A stretch of 64,000 nucleotides of DNA from Nitrospirales bacterium (GCA_021603905.1 BQIU01000010.1:1-64000); one strand, 5' to 3'; shown: positions 26,721 through 35,522, counted from the first letter of the stretch. Notes: generated by a model from the letters alone, not told the origin. Numbers and translations: made by a program.

Positions 26721-27719
26721 TTGACAGTGATTGAGGAGAAAAGCAATAGAAAATTTATTTTCTACGCTATACAACGTATTGATTCATACTCATCACCTCG
26801 GTTATCCAATTGTCCAGTTCCGATGTCGATTAAAAAGCAAAGCGTGAAAATGGTGTGTGAACCAAACAACATGGTTGATCTGTCAGAAGATGCGATGTCA
26901 GTCCGAGTGTTGCGCATTGAACCTTCTTTGGGCTGGGTCTCACTCCGCCTGCATGAGTTGTGGGAATATCGAGAGTTATTATATTTCCTGACCTGGCGAG
27001 ACATAAAAGTTCGTTACAAGCAAACGGTTTTGGGCGCAGCATGGGCGATCATTCAACCATTCTTTACGATGGTCATATTTAGTATATTTTTTGGCCGTCT
27101 CGCACAGATACCGTCTGATGGTATCCCTTACCCCATATTTGCCTTTGCGGCACTCGTCCCATGGACTTTTTTTTCCAATGGACTGACGCAATCGTCCAAT
27201 AGCCTTGTCAACAGTGCTAATTTACTCAAAAAAGTCTATTTTCCTCGCTTAGTGATCCCTCTATCCAGCGTGCTCTCGGGGGTCGTTGATTTTGTCTTGG
27301 CCTTCGTCGTGCTGTTGGGAATGATGCTGTTTTACGGTATTGTTCCAACGGTCAATGTCTTATGGCTTCCATTTCTTTTGTTATTAGCATTTGTGACTGC
27401 GTTAGGCGTAGGGCTGTGGTTCTCAGCTATGAATGTCCAATTCCGAGATGTACGGTATACCATTCCGTTTTTCACCCAGTTCTGGTTATTTGCTACACCG
27501 ATTGCCTACCCAAGCAGTTTACTTTCTGAGTCATGGAGAATCCTCTACGGACTGAATCCCATGGTTGGTGTGGTTGAAGGGTTCCGTTGGGCTCTGCTGG
27601 GCACGGAAACAGCTCCTGGCCCAATGATTCTTGTTTCATCGTGCGCAGCCGTCACGATCTTGGTTTGTGGTGCATTCTATTTCAGGCGGATGGAACGGAC
27701 GTTTGCGGATGTCGTGTGA
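26721..27719 (+). CDS. Polysaccharide ABC transporter permease (Wzm, ABC-2 type)
   Basis: Inner-membrane permease that exports the polymer or lipid-linked glycan with a Wzt ATPase. About six membrane helices follow the typical amphipathic interface helix (YRELLYFLTWRDIKVRYKQTVLGAAWAIIQPFFTM). The late NVQFRDVRYTIPFFTQFWLFATPIAYP and the LNPMVGVVEGFRWALLG loop are characteristic of the family. The start is uncertain. TTG 26721 has a good AAGGGGAG, but the family usually begins about 30 residues before RIEPS, which fits ATG 26850 or 26895. Only one permease is present, yet two Wzt ATPases lie further on. Confidence 0.9.
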   Translation: MTVIEEKSNRKFIFYAIQRIDSYSSPRLSNCPVPMSIKKQSVKMVCEPNNMVDLSEDAMSVRVLRIEPSLGWVSLRLHELWEYRELLYFLTWRDIKVRYKQTVLGAAWAIIQPFFTMVIFSIFFGRLAQIPSDGIPYPIFAFAALVPWTFFSNGLTQSSNSLVNSANLLKKVYFPRLVIPLSSVLSGVVDFVLAFVVLLGMMLFYGIVPTVNVLWLPFLLLLAFVTALGVGLWFSAMNVQFRDVRYTIPFFTQFWLFATPIAYPSSLLSESWRILYGLNPMVGVVEGFRWALLGTETAPGPMILVSSCAAVTILVCGAFYFRRMERTFADVV

Positions 27720-27837
27720 CGACCATTTTCTCTCTATGCTTCGGTAGGCGATATATTGAGCACTCAAAGCAGTTCGTGAAATGAGAGAGATGCCGAATAG
27801 TCTGACTTCGTGAACAGTTCAAGGAGGGGGAGAAAAA

Positions 27838-28332
27838 ATGGAGTGGTACCTCGTCCAAAGTAAACCTCGTCAAGAACATGTGGCTGCTTTGAACGTGCAG
27901 CGACTTGGCGTGGAATCGTTTTGTCCTCGCATCAAACAATCAAAAATCGTTCGTTGGAAAAAGCAGGTCGTGATCGAAACCCTTTTCCCAGGGTACCTTT
28001 TTGCACTGTTTGATAGGGGAAGTCAATTCCGAACCGTGAACTTTGCTTTGGGTGTTGCAAGAGTTATCACGTTTGGCGGAGTTCCTGCTAGGGTTGATGA
28101 AGAGATCATCAACTCGATCAAGACGAGGATTCATGATTCATGGGTGAATGTTGAGCCCAAGGCTTCTTTTAAATCTGGTCAAAAGTTGCAGATTACAGAA
28201 GGTCCTTTTTGCGGGTTAGAAGCGGTTTTTGAGCAACAACTCTCTGGAACGCAGAGGGTCGCACTTTTATTACAGGCGGTATCGTATCATGCTCGTGTGA
28301 TCATTGAACGGCGTCACGTATCGGCCTGTTAA
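27838..28332 (+). CDS. Specialised NusG paralogue (RfaH/UpxY-like antiterminator)
   Basis: A 164-aa transcription elongation factor. It has an NGN domain (MEWYLVQSKPRQEHVAALNVQRLGVESFCP, FPGYLFALFDRGSQFRTVNFALGVARVITFGG) and a C-terminal KOW domain (FKSGQKLQITEGPFCGLEAVFEQQL). Strong AAGGAGG upstream of ATG 27838. Paralogues of this type bind RNA polymerase at a leader element and suppress polarity or termination in long EPS operons. The position, just after the export permease and before a 30-kb run of synthesis genes, fits that role exactly. A short CTTCGGTAGGCG at 27739-27750 faintly resembles an ops core but is not convincing. Confidence 0.9.
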   Translation: MEWYLVQSKPRQEHVAALNVQRLGVESFCPRIKQSKIVRWKKQVVIETLFPGYLFALFDRGSQFRTVNFALGVARVITFGGVPARVDEEIINSIKTRIHDSWVNVEPKASFKSGQKLQITEGPFCGLEAVFEQQLSGTQRVALLLQAVSYHARVIIERRHVSAC

Positions 28333-28402
28333 ACACGTCTGAAATGCGATTTCTGGCTCTCCTTCAATTCGTTCCATCCTAACGTTTTCCCTACTGCATT
28401 GA

Positions 28403-28842
28403 AGAGCGAAGTGGTTTCCAATTTTTTGCACAGGGCGCTAAATGGAATTTCGGCCCTTCCGTGCGCGGCATTCTCGACTTCGGGATTCACCAAAATAGAC
28501 CGCATCAGGTGTCCGGTGGTTCAATCCTTGGTGGTGGCGATCCGTATTATAGAACTGGAAGTAGTGAGTCAGTCCATCTCGTAGAATTGCAGGCGTTTCA
28601 TAGGCTCGTCAACACACATTCTCGTACTGCATGCTCCGCCACAGCCGTTCGACGTACATATTGTCGACCCACCGCCCTTTTCTTTCCTCCACGCAGGCTT
28701 CGCTCCCAGGGTATTCGAGACGTACTTGGGATGCACGTCAAACTGCTCGGCCAACTCGGCGAGCGTATATTCCTTCTGATGGTTGCCAATGACAATTTGC
28801 CTTGAACACTGGCAAGTGATTCCGTCGTGTTCGCTTAGTCAT
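28403..28842 (-). pseudogene. Internally deleted IS3-family transposase remnant
   Basis: Read on the minus strand from ATG 28842, the start is MTKRTRRNHLPVFKA (OrfA N-terminus). After a frameshift it continues as TLAELAEQFDVHPKYVSNTL (OrfA HTH). It then jumps directly to the end of OrfB: GRWVDNMYVERLWRSMQYENV, one in-frame TGA, then LTHYFQFYNTDRHHQGLNHRTPDAVYF, the hallmark C-terminus of the DDE transposase with the final catalytic Glu (VERLWRS). The whole middle of the element is lost. The 3' side keeps a TTTGCACAGG/AATTTTTTG segment that resembles an IS3 end. It cannot move by itself. Confidence 0.8.
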
Positions 28843-29292
28843 CTTCTGCCCCTTTCGTTAAAAGATAATAAACGGAAGAAGATTTCACTTAGCATCCGCA
28901 AATTTCTGTCCAATGAATGAGCGCCAATGCCTATGCTTCCTGGGCAAAACTGAGTGTATTTGACTTTTCCGACAACATGGGTGGCCAGTATTCATCATCC
29001 ATGGTACGGCTCACTGTACAGGATATGAGAAATTTCTATGGAGACGGAAAAGATCGATGAATTTTAGGAAAACGCAATAAAGAAATGAACATGCTGCCAC
29101 AAGAATACGACAGACGACGTATTGCTGAGAGGCTATTGAAGCAGTATGCTGCAACTCACTTTTTAAGGTGTAGTAGCGTGAGGAAAGTATCAGGAGTCGA
29201 AGTGAGGAGTCGAGAATCGGTGATGTACCGAATGGGCGGCAGCCTATCCATGTAGGGGCATAGGACCTTGACGTGTTGCTGTAAATCTAGCT
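28843..29292. other. Gap without a recognisable gene
   Basis: About 450 bp between the IS3 remnant and the REP-like hairpins. No frame over 60 codons is convincing. A short reading near 28950-29060 (DNMGGQYSSSMVRLTV) looks protein-like but could not be assigned. Probably decayed sequence. Confidence 0.4.
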
Positions 29293-29295
29293 ATT

Positions 29296-29315
29296 CCCCG
29301 TTGCTTGCTACGGGG
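29296..29315. repeat. REP-like palindrome, copy 1
   Basis: CCCCGTTGCTTGCTACGGGG folds into a hairpin with five GC pairs at the base. It is 18/20 identical to a second copy 86 bp downstream in the same orientation. This is the type of palindrome mobilised by REP-associated tyrosine transposases (family knowledge); no such transposase is in the window. Confidence 0.7.
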
Positions 29316-29324
29316 TACCAAACA

Positions 29325-29376
29325 AAGGGAAGAGCTTGAGAAACCGTGGTGTCTCAAAGAGAATAGCTCTTCCTCT
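29325..29376. repeat. Large inverted repeat between the two REP-like copies
   Basis: GGAAGAGCT near 29328 pairs with AGCTCTTCC near 29365, and an inner TGAGA/TCTCA pair tightens the loop. Together with the two flanking palindromes the segment forms a compound structure like a BIME or a small MITE. Confidence 0.6.
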
Positions 29377-29381
29377 GAATA

Positions 29382-29401
29382 CCCCGTTGCTTGCGGCGGG
29401 G
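29382..29401. repeat. REP-like palindrome, copy 2, possible terminator
   Basis: CCCCGTTGCTTGCGGCGGGG forms a nine-pair hairpin including two G-T wobbles. It is followed by ATCTTTTATTTTT on the plus strand, so it could also work as an intrinsic terminator for transcripts coming from the permease/NusG genes. If so, the NusG paralogue would be needed to read through it. Confidence 0.65.
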
Positions 29402-29530
29402 ATCTTTTATTTTTCAGAATTGCTTCATAATCGAAAACCAACAATCGAATTCCAGAACTCTAAAAAATTACATACAGTGTCTGTGCTGTGATAGGTGGAA
29501 TGTGAGAAAAATAGCAGAGTGAGAAAAATA

Positions 29531-29809
29531 GAACTTAAACCAACCCTGACCGATCTCCGACGCACGTGGATCATTGCAGTCTGGACCCCTGAGCTTCAGC
29601 AAATTTATACATGAGAATCTCCCTTCAGTACCATGGTCTGCGCGACAAGAGTTGTTTATCGGAGACGTCACTCAAATAGCTATTGACGAGGGGGCCCAGT
29701 GGAGAGTGTATATTTCCCAGATAGTACCTATGTGGATATAGGAACTCCTCATGACCTCACTGAGGTCGTCTGCTCCGAAGTCGTCCACGAAGAGCCAATA
29801 GCGTTGTAA
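29531..29809 (+). pseudogene. Decayed 3' end of a sugar nucleotidyltransferase gene
   Basis: Three frames together spell the C-terminal third of a nucleoside-diphospho-sugar pyrophosphorylase: TLTDLRRTWIIAVWTPE in one frame, FIHENLPS and ARQELFIGDVTQIAIDEG in the second, and VESVYFPDSTYVDIGTPHDL ending EEPIAL-stop in the third. The DIGTP motif near the end is characteristic of the family. At least two frameshifts and the loss of the whole N-terminal half make it non-functional. It lies 78 bp before the first Wzt ATPase gene, next to the REP-like repeats and the IS3 remnant. Confidence 0.7.
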
Positions 29810-29887
29810 TCCTCTTTGATCGGGCGATAATTACATCTCGCTAATTTGAAAATACTCCGCCTATCATTCTTCGTCTGTGAGTGTGGA

Positions 29888-31159
29888 ATGAGTAGCATCG
29901 CCATCAAGGTTGACGGACTTAGCAAGCAATATCGCATCGGCAAAAAAAAAGAGCAGTATAAAACCTTGCGGGACATTCTTTGTGATACCTTGACCTCACC
30001 ATTTCGGCGAGCACGAAAAATTTTGCAGGGACAGTCGACGGGTGCTGCTGAACTTGACGAGAAAATATGGGCGTTAAAGCACATCTCATTCGATGTGGCA
30101 CATGGTGAGGTGGTTGGACTTATCGGTAGCAACGGAGCTGGCAAAAGTACACTTCTGAAAATTCTTTCCCGAATCACCGAACCAACCGATGGTTCAGTGG
30201 AAATTCATGGTCGAGTTGGTGCTCTCTTAGAAGTGGGGTCAGGGTTTCATCAAGAGTTAACCGGTCGGGAAAATGTCTATCTCAATGGTGCGATTCTTGG
30301 AATGAAGAAAATAGAAATAGATCGAAAATTTGACGAGATCGTTGCGTTTTCTGAGATTGAAAAATTTATCGATACACCCGTAAAGCATTATTCGAGTGGA
30401 ATGCATGTGCGGTTAGCGTTTGCCGTCGCCGCTCACCTTGAACCTGACATCTTGATTGTTGATGAGGTGTTGGCAGTGGGCGATGCGGCGTTCCAAAGAA
30501 AGTGTCTTGGGAAGATGGGGAATGTAGCGAAAGAAGGCCGAACTGTATTACTCGTGAGTCATAATATGTTGTCCATTCAGGCGATGTGTGACCGAGCCAT
30601 GTTTATTGAAAATGGTATGGTGTCTTTTTCGGGAACAACAGCTCAAGTGGTGACCAAATATCTCGGATCAATGGAGCAACTGCGTGCACAGTCACTCGAT
30701 TTGCGAGAAGACCGGATTGGTGGAGATCCCTTTCGATTTACGTGTGTTCAGTTTCTCAATCCTGAGACGAAGATTCCCTGGACCGTCTTGAGTTCTGGTC
30801 AGCCTGTCATCATCCGAATTGGCTATTGCTCTCAATCTTCTCAGGTTATCGAAGATATCAATATCAGTTTTACCCTGTTTACTTCCACGGGCACTCACTT
30901 GTTTGGCTGCAACAGTCGAGCCGTCGGGATGAAATTAAACGTGCATCCAGGTGAAGGTTTCACGGATTGCTATCTTTCCCGATTACCGTTAAAGGCCGGG
31001 CGGTACGCGTATGACTTAAATGCTGAGAAAAATGCCACAGTCCTTGATTGGATCAAAGACGCCGGTGCGTTTGATGTGGAGATGAGTGACTACTACGGAA
31101 CGGGGTATCTGCCATCCATTGGGCAACCGGGCGTCTTAGTCGATTATGCATGGGAATAA
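29888..31159 (+). CDS. Polysaccharide ABC transporter ATPase (Wzt type), copy 1
   Basis: A 423-aa ATPase. It has Walker A GSNGAGKSTLL, the GRVGALLEVGSGFHQELTGRENVYLNG segment typical of Wzt/TagH exporters, signature YSSGMHVRLAFAVA, Walker B DILIVDEVLAVGD and switch His VSHNM. Residues from about 250 on form a Wzt C-terminal carbohydrate-binding beta-sandwich, which selects the capped glycan end. ATG 29888 is preferred over the track start, because the family begins MSxIAIKVxxLSKQYRIG. The C-terminal half differs strongly from copy 2 at 41834, so the two probably recognise different glycan ends. Confidence 0.9.
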   Translation: MSSIAIKVDGLSKQYRIGKKKEQYKTLRDILCDTLTSPFRRARKILQGQSTGAAELDEKIWALKHISFDVAHGEVVGLIGSNGAGKSTLLKILSRITEPTDGSVEIHGRVGALLEVGSGFHQELTGRENVYLNGAILGMKKIEIDRKFDEIVAFSEIEKFIDTPVKHYSSGMHVRLAFAVAAHLEPDILIVDEVLAVGDAAFQRKCLGKMGNVAKEGRTVLLVSHNMLSIQAMCDRAMFIENGMVSFSGTTAQVVTKYLGSMEQLRAQSLDLREDRIGGDPFRFTCVQFLNPETKIPWTVLSSGQPVIIRIGYCSQSSQVIEDINISFTLFTSTGTHLFGCNSRAVGMKLNVHPGEGFTDCYLSRLPLKAGRYAYDLNAEKNATVLDWIKDAGAFDVEMSDYYGTGYLPSIGQPGVLVDYAWE

Positions 31160-31165
31160 GACAGA

Positions 31166-32509
31166 ATGATGTCTAGAGATTTCAAGCTGAGCCGAGACGT
31201 TGAAGTGCTGCCTGGCAATGGGTTTGCACAGAAGAAATTACAGCGCGTCTATCAAGAATGGAAAAAGCAAGGTTCAAGGCTTCGCAACACGCTTCGTGCT
31301 GAAGAGGTTGACCTGTCCAGAGCCTTAGTGCCAGGAGAAGCAGGATTCGATGCTGAAACGTGGGCGGACCTGACCGGGAATATCCGAAGAGCATCAATGC
31401 TTTTGGCAGATTCCCCCCATGTGAATTTTTTAGAGCAATATCGTGAAATGGGCCAGTTCCTGTTCCTACAGAAGCATTTCGTTCAGACCACATATTTTAA
31501 GAATGCAGAGGACTGTGTTCGAATTGTTGGAAGCTATTTTAGTCAGAAAACCATCGATGGTCTCCTTGCCCAAGCTAAATCGTTCGTCACACTTTATGAA
31601 CGGATAAAGAAAGGGGATTTGTTAGAGGTCAAATACCCTTCGGAAGAAGGGCATTCAGAACGTGGATCTTTACCGGCCGTTCGAAAAACTTGGACGACCA
31701 ATACCGTTCAGATTGACGATGGTTTACATAGGCTTGCGGTGAAATGGGTGTTGACTCAGAAAACTGCGAAAGCAATTGTTCTCTGCCCACCCATGCCTAC
31801 TGCAGTACAATCTCTTGTCGGAAAAGTCTCACGAAGTTGGGGAGAACGGGAACTCTTTGAACTTCACCAGCCAATAGGAGGAGTGGAATTTGATGATTCT
31901 TGGCCAATCGTACGTCAATGCTATGACCGACTTTCGATGATGTTGACGTTCCTCGAGACTTATCAGCAAGCCAGTCATGAATGGTCTGTTCTTGATTTGC
32001 TTTGTTCGTATGGGTGGTTTGTCGATCAATTTGCAAAAATCGGATGCCAGGCGTTTGGAGTAGATCCGAATCCAGCAGCCCTAAAAATTGGACAACTTGC
32101 CTATGGCTTGCAGTCTGAACAACTTGTAAAGGGAGACGTACAAACATTCTTGAATTCGTGTGAACGAACCTACGATGTCGTCTTGCTGCTAAGCATCTTG
32201 CAAGACTTTCTCCCTAAGTCTGACTTCGGAAGTGCTATCGACATATTAAAAAAGGTTGACAGGATCACTGAACAGGTCCTCTTTTTTGAGACGGGCCAAG
32301 CGCATGAGAGATGGTTTCGAGACTCACTTCGTGAGTGGAACAACGATTTTATTGTCAGCTTTATTAAGCGACATACATCATTTACTCATGTGATACCACT
32401 CGGGACTGATTCAGATAATGTAGGAGGTTTTAGCCAGAATTTTGGACGGACGCTGTTTGCGTGTGTGCGATCGCCGGGAATCTGGACCTCCAATCTTCAG
32501 GATCTGTGA
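31166..32509 (+). CDS. SAM-dependent methyltransferase-like protein
   Basis: A 447-aa protein. The C-terminal half (about residues 250-430) has a Rossmann methyltransferase fold: motif I WSVLDLLCSYGWFVDQFAK (usually DxGCGxG, here DLLCSYG), motif II region GCQAFGVDPNPAAL and motif IV TYDVVLLLSILQDF. The N-terminal 240 residues are helical and unassigned. It starts 7 bp after the Wzt gene, which suggests chain-end methylation recognised by the Wzt C-terminal domain, as in known O-antigen systems where a terminal methyl or phosphate group stops the chain (established for O8/O9a). The acceptor here is unknown. Confidence 0.75.
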   Translation: MMSRDFKLSRDVEVLPGNGFAQKKLQRVYQEWKKQGSRLRNTLRAEEVDLSRALVPGEAGFDAETWADLTGNIRRASMLLADSPHVNFLEQYREMGQFLFLQKHFVQTTYFKNAEDCVRIVGSYFSQKTIDGLLAQAKSFVTLYERIKKGDLLEVKYPSEEGHSERGSLPAVRKTWTTNTVQIDDGLHRLAVKWVLTQKTAKAIVLCPPMPTAVQSLVGKVSRSWGERELFELHQPIGGVEFDDSWPIVRQCYDRLSMMLTFLETYQQASHEWSVLDLLCSYGWFVDQFAKIGCQAFGVDPNPAALKIGQLAYGLQSEQLVKGDVQTFLNSCERTYDVVLLLSILQDFLPKSDFGSAIDILKKVDRITEQVLFFETGQAHERWFRDSLREWNNDFIVSFIKRHTSFTHVIPLGTDSDNVGGFSQNFGRTLFACVRSPGIWTSNLQDL

Positions 32510-32630
32510 ATTCTGACCTACCCTTGCATTCGTTGCTGCTCCTAATACCGTTTGAGTTTTTGGTCTGAATCAAATTGGGCGAAGTGTTGGGAATTTCGGT
32601 CATTATTTGTCCCACCATAGGAGCTTGGTT

Positions 32631-33428
32631 ATGACAAGCGGTGTAAGTAAAACGATTTCTTTTGTTGAGTCTTGTCTTGTTGCGGACATGGGGAACCATC
32701 AAATATCTCTCTCCAGATTAAAAGTGATCATTCTCTTCCCCTTTGCCCTGTTACTCTTCTACAGTGTCTTTCTAGCGTTTCCTGTAACTCGTCAGGCGGC
32801 TTTGTGGACCTTAGAAGAAAATGGACCGGTTGAACTGCTCACATTTCTATTCGCAATGGTCGGGGGGATTCAAGGGTTGGTGCTGGTTCAGCAAGTCAGA
32901 GAGCATCGAGAGCCAATATTAGTTTCGGGATTCTATTTAGCATTTTCGGCAGGGCTTATTTTTCTGGGAATGGAAGAAGTGGCATGGGGACAGTGGTTCT
33001 TTGGTTTTGAGACGCCTACATATTGGAACGAGATCAATAATCAGGAAGAATTGACGCTCCATAATCTCGAAATTTTTAATCATCATCTTGAAATATTCCC
33101 CTTAATATTTGGTCTTGGGGGGCTTGTAGGAGCGTGGCTGTCTTCTAGACCATGGGTTCCACACATCACACCTCCATTGATTCTTTTACCATGGTTTCTC
33201 CTCATAACTATTGTTTCATCCATCGATCTCATTCAAGATTTCTATATTCTTCAGAAGCAGCTAGATTATCTCGTGAATTTTCTTGACGAAGTCATTGAAT
33301 TGATGGTTGGGATTTCGGGGTTTCTTTTTATCTGGTTTGGTAAGAAAAAGTTTGGGATTGTATGGAAAAAGAAGATGGGACGTGTTGACTGCGAAGAACG
33401 CTTCAAGCAAACCTCACCTTTCGGTTAA
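32631..33428 (+). CDS. Polytopic membrane protein of unknown function
   Basis: A 265-aa protein with about six membrane helices (VIILFPFALLLFYSVFLAF; PVELLTFLFAMVGGIQGLVLV; VSGFYLAFSAGLIFLGMEEVAWGQW; IFPLIFGLGGLVGAWL; LILLPWFLLITIVSSIDL; a final helix near GISGFLFIWF). The conserved-looking cluster GMEEVAWGQWFFGFETP with LTHNLEIFNHHLEIF-type histidines on a loop suggests a metal or active site. ATG 32631 with AGGAG upstream replaces the TTG of the track. It is probably part of the EPS locus; no function can be assigned. Confidence 0.75.
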   Translation: MTSGVSKTISFVESCLVADMGNHQISLSRLKVIILFPFALLLFYSVFLAFPVTRQAALWTLEENGPVELLTFLFAMVGGIQGLVLVQQVREHREPILVSGFYLAFSAGLIFLGMEEVAWGQWFFGFETPTYWNEINNQEELTLHNLEIFNHHLEIFPLIFGLGGLVGAWLSSRPWVPHITPPLILLPWFLLITIVSSIDLIQDFYILQKQLDYLVNFLDEVIELMVGISGFLFIWFGKKKFGIVWKKKMGRVDCEERFKQTSPFG

Positions 33429-34221
33429 TCGTGGAAGTTCATCCAGAGTTTTTTGCGATTGGAAGATTGTGTGTCGACATTGAGCCGATACGAAATTTTT
33501 GCATGTAAGCGGCCGAAAAGCACAGCTGAGTACTTACAGAAGGAATTCTAGCGTGGCCCAAGTATGGTGATTCGAGTAATCAATGAAGCCCCAGCAGGGA
33601 ACGATTCAAATTATAATACGATTGAGCCAGCGAAGTACCCATGGACGGGTACGGTTTTCTTGAATGAAAAGATTGTTGAGAGCGAAGTGGTTTCACAAAG
33701 ATGTACGTTAATAGGGTGGACAGAGCTACGGTCACGGATTCATCCAGAGTTTGTTCGTCTCGATTTGAATGAAAATCTGAGCCTAGGTGCCATGTCCAAA
33801 CGTAAGCGTTGAATATTGTGGGTGTCATTTTCACTCTAAGAGGCAGTTGAAAGATGTCGGTATTGTAGCTTTTCTGGATCGACTTTCTGGAAGCGTCGCT
33901 CGTCAGCCAGATCTCAAATGAAGCGCATTTCGTATTTCCTAAAGCACGACAAGGTCTCTATATCTCTTAAACATGAGGCGAGATACGAAATTTACTCGTC
34001 GTGTTTCAGGTACCGTTTACGTTTTCTATTCCGACTTGGATACCCATGGAAAGGCCGGAGTTGGTGCGTTGGGGGCGGTCATCAGTGATGTTTGGGTTTT
34101 GTGAACTTTCTGATTTCTCTTAATGTAATGTGATTTGGTTTGTTCAGAGATGTCTCGGTTTAGATGTTCGTTCGGAGACAAAGGTTAAAACCGTGTTCTT
34201 TATAAATTAGAATAAGTCGAG
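33429..34221. other. Gap with short internal direct repeats, probably decayed
   Basis: About 790 bp. An 82-aa frame (33564..33812) has no known motif and no ribosome site. Two short direct repeats occur: TTCATCCAGAGTTT near 33438 and 33739, and GATACGAAATTT near 33487 and 33981. ATTTCGTAT near 33928 also pairs with ATACGAAAT near 33982. A 15-base GAGCGAAGTGGTTTC near 33674 recurs at the IS3 remnant edge (about 28406). The pattern suggests remains of mobile or duplicated DNA. Confidence 0.45.
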
Positions 34222-35403
34222 ATGGAATTCTATCAATATGAGCTGTCCACATATCGGCCTGAATTCAGAAGGCAGATTATAGAACTGCAAAAACACTTGT
34301 GGAGTAACGACCAAGATTTGAATGCAGCCTGTTTAGAATGGAAATACGACAACAATCCTTACCTAGACGCTACGTTCATCTATTCTGCCTTCAGCGGTGA
34401 TCAAATGGTGGGTATGTTGGGGGCGTGCGGTTCAAAATGGAAGATTGGTAAGTCGTGCGGATTGTGGTCTGCTTTATATTTCGCTGATTTTGTGATCCAC
34501 CCGGACCATCGTCAAAAGGGCCTTGCTGGAAAATTAATGTCCTTTGCTCTGAATGATCTGTCGAATACTGAATATTCCTACGTCTTTGACTTTGGCGCGG
34601 GCGAAGAGGATTTCGGTCTTGGTATGTTGTTAAGTGGTTGGCGTCGGATCGGCTATATTCAAACGGCGCATTGGCAGGTAACTCCTGAAGCCGGACTCAA
34701 ACGGATTGGGGGAGTGACCAAAAAATTATCTTTGATCAATTCAACATTCCGCCGGTTGAAGAGATATACCGAGATACTATCCTTTGCCCGTTCGTCTAAA
34801 GCACGTCATTCGTTTGATACCCTCGATGCGAAGGGAACTCTCCAGGCTCGAAAAATAGACTCCCATGTGTCAATCGGAAAATCACCGCGCTCTGCTGAGA
34901 TGGCAGAGTTAGTTCAAGCCATCGACGCTAAGGAACGATTGCAGCACGTAAGAGATAAAGAATACTTCACCTGGCGCTTTAAGAATCCACTATCACAGTA
35001 CCGGTTCTTATTTTGGGATGATGGTGGTTTGGAAGGGTATTTGGCCTTGCAAGCTCAAGTTTATCCAACCAATGGCAGAGGGTGGGCGAATATCGTGGAT
35101 TGGGAAGCGAAGCAATCTGAAGTCCTCAAAGACTTGCTGCAAGCAGCTATTCATTTTGGAAATTTTGATCATTTGACGATTTGGTCTGCAACGTTAGCGG
35201 ATGAAACTCATGATCTTTTACAAAGTATGGGGTTCTACTTTTTGGATAGCGTAGGAAGTGTAACCCGTGATGTTCGTCTCCCCTCTATTTTGGCGAAACC
35301 TATCCGTCAAGATATATTGAACGGTGAGTGGCGTCTTGGCGAACGTCGTCTATTAGACCTGGATAATTGGGATCTGCGCATGATTTATTCAGATGATTTT
35401 TAG
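34222..35403 (+). CDS. GNAT-family acyltransferase
   Basis: A 393-aa protein. The GNAT acetyl-CoA site is readable at about residues 90-115: LYFADFVIHPDHRQKGLAGKLMSFAL (the RxxGxA/G pyrophosphate loop). It is preceded by GDQMVGMLGACGSKWKI. The second half, with HVRDKEYFTWRFKNPLSQYRFLFW, resembles a second degenerate GNAT lobe as in double-GNAT enzymes. It would acylate an amino sugar or a precursor. It is flanked by a gap and a glycosyltransferase, on the same strand as the locus. Confidence 0.8.
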   Translation: MEFYQYELSTYRPEFRRQIIELQKHLWSNDQDLNAACLEWKYDNNPYLDATFIYSAFSGDQMVGMLGACGSKWKIGKSCGLWSALYFADFVIHPDHRQKGLAGKLMSFALNDLSNTEYSYVFDFGAGEEDFGLGMLLSGWRRIGYIQTAHWQVTPEAGLKRIGGVTKKLSLINSTFRRLKRYTEILSFARSSKARHSFDTLDAKGTLQARKIDSHVSIGKSPRSAEMAELVQAIDAKERLQHVRDKEYFTWRFKNPLSQYRFLFWDDGGLEGYLALQAQVYPTNGRGWANIVDWEAKQSEVLKDLLQAAIHFGNFDHLTIWSATLADETHDLLQSMGFYFLDSVGSVTRDVRLPSILAKPIRQDILNGEWRLGERRLLDLDNWDLRMIYSDDF

Positions 35404-35522
35404 ACAAAGTCATCAACGGATGAATGTGGTGGGGAATGTATCAAGATAGTATTTCCTGTAATGCCTGGAGCTGATTGGAAGGTGTGTCTAATTGAAGTCA
35501 GGACAACTAAAAGTGTGAAACG

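Noticed and set aside
27739-27750. Possible ops/JUMPStart element CTTCGGTAGGCG before the NusG paralogue
   Set aside because: Only a six-base core resembles the ops element. Elements of UpxY-like factors are not fixed, so it is left as a mention.
29502-29530. Tandem GTGAGAAAAATAG repeat
   Set aside because: Only two short AT-rich copies; likely replication slippage without function.
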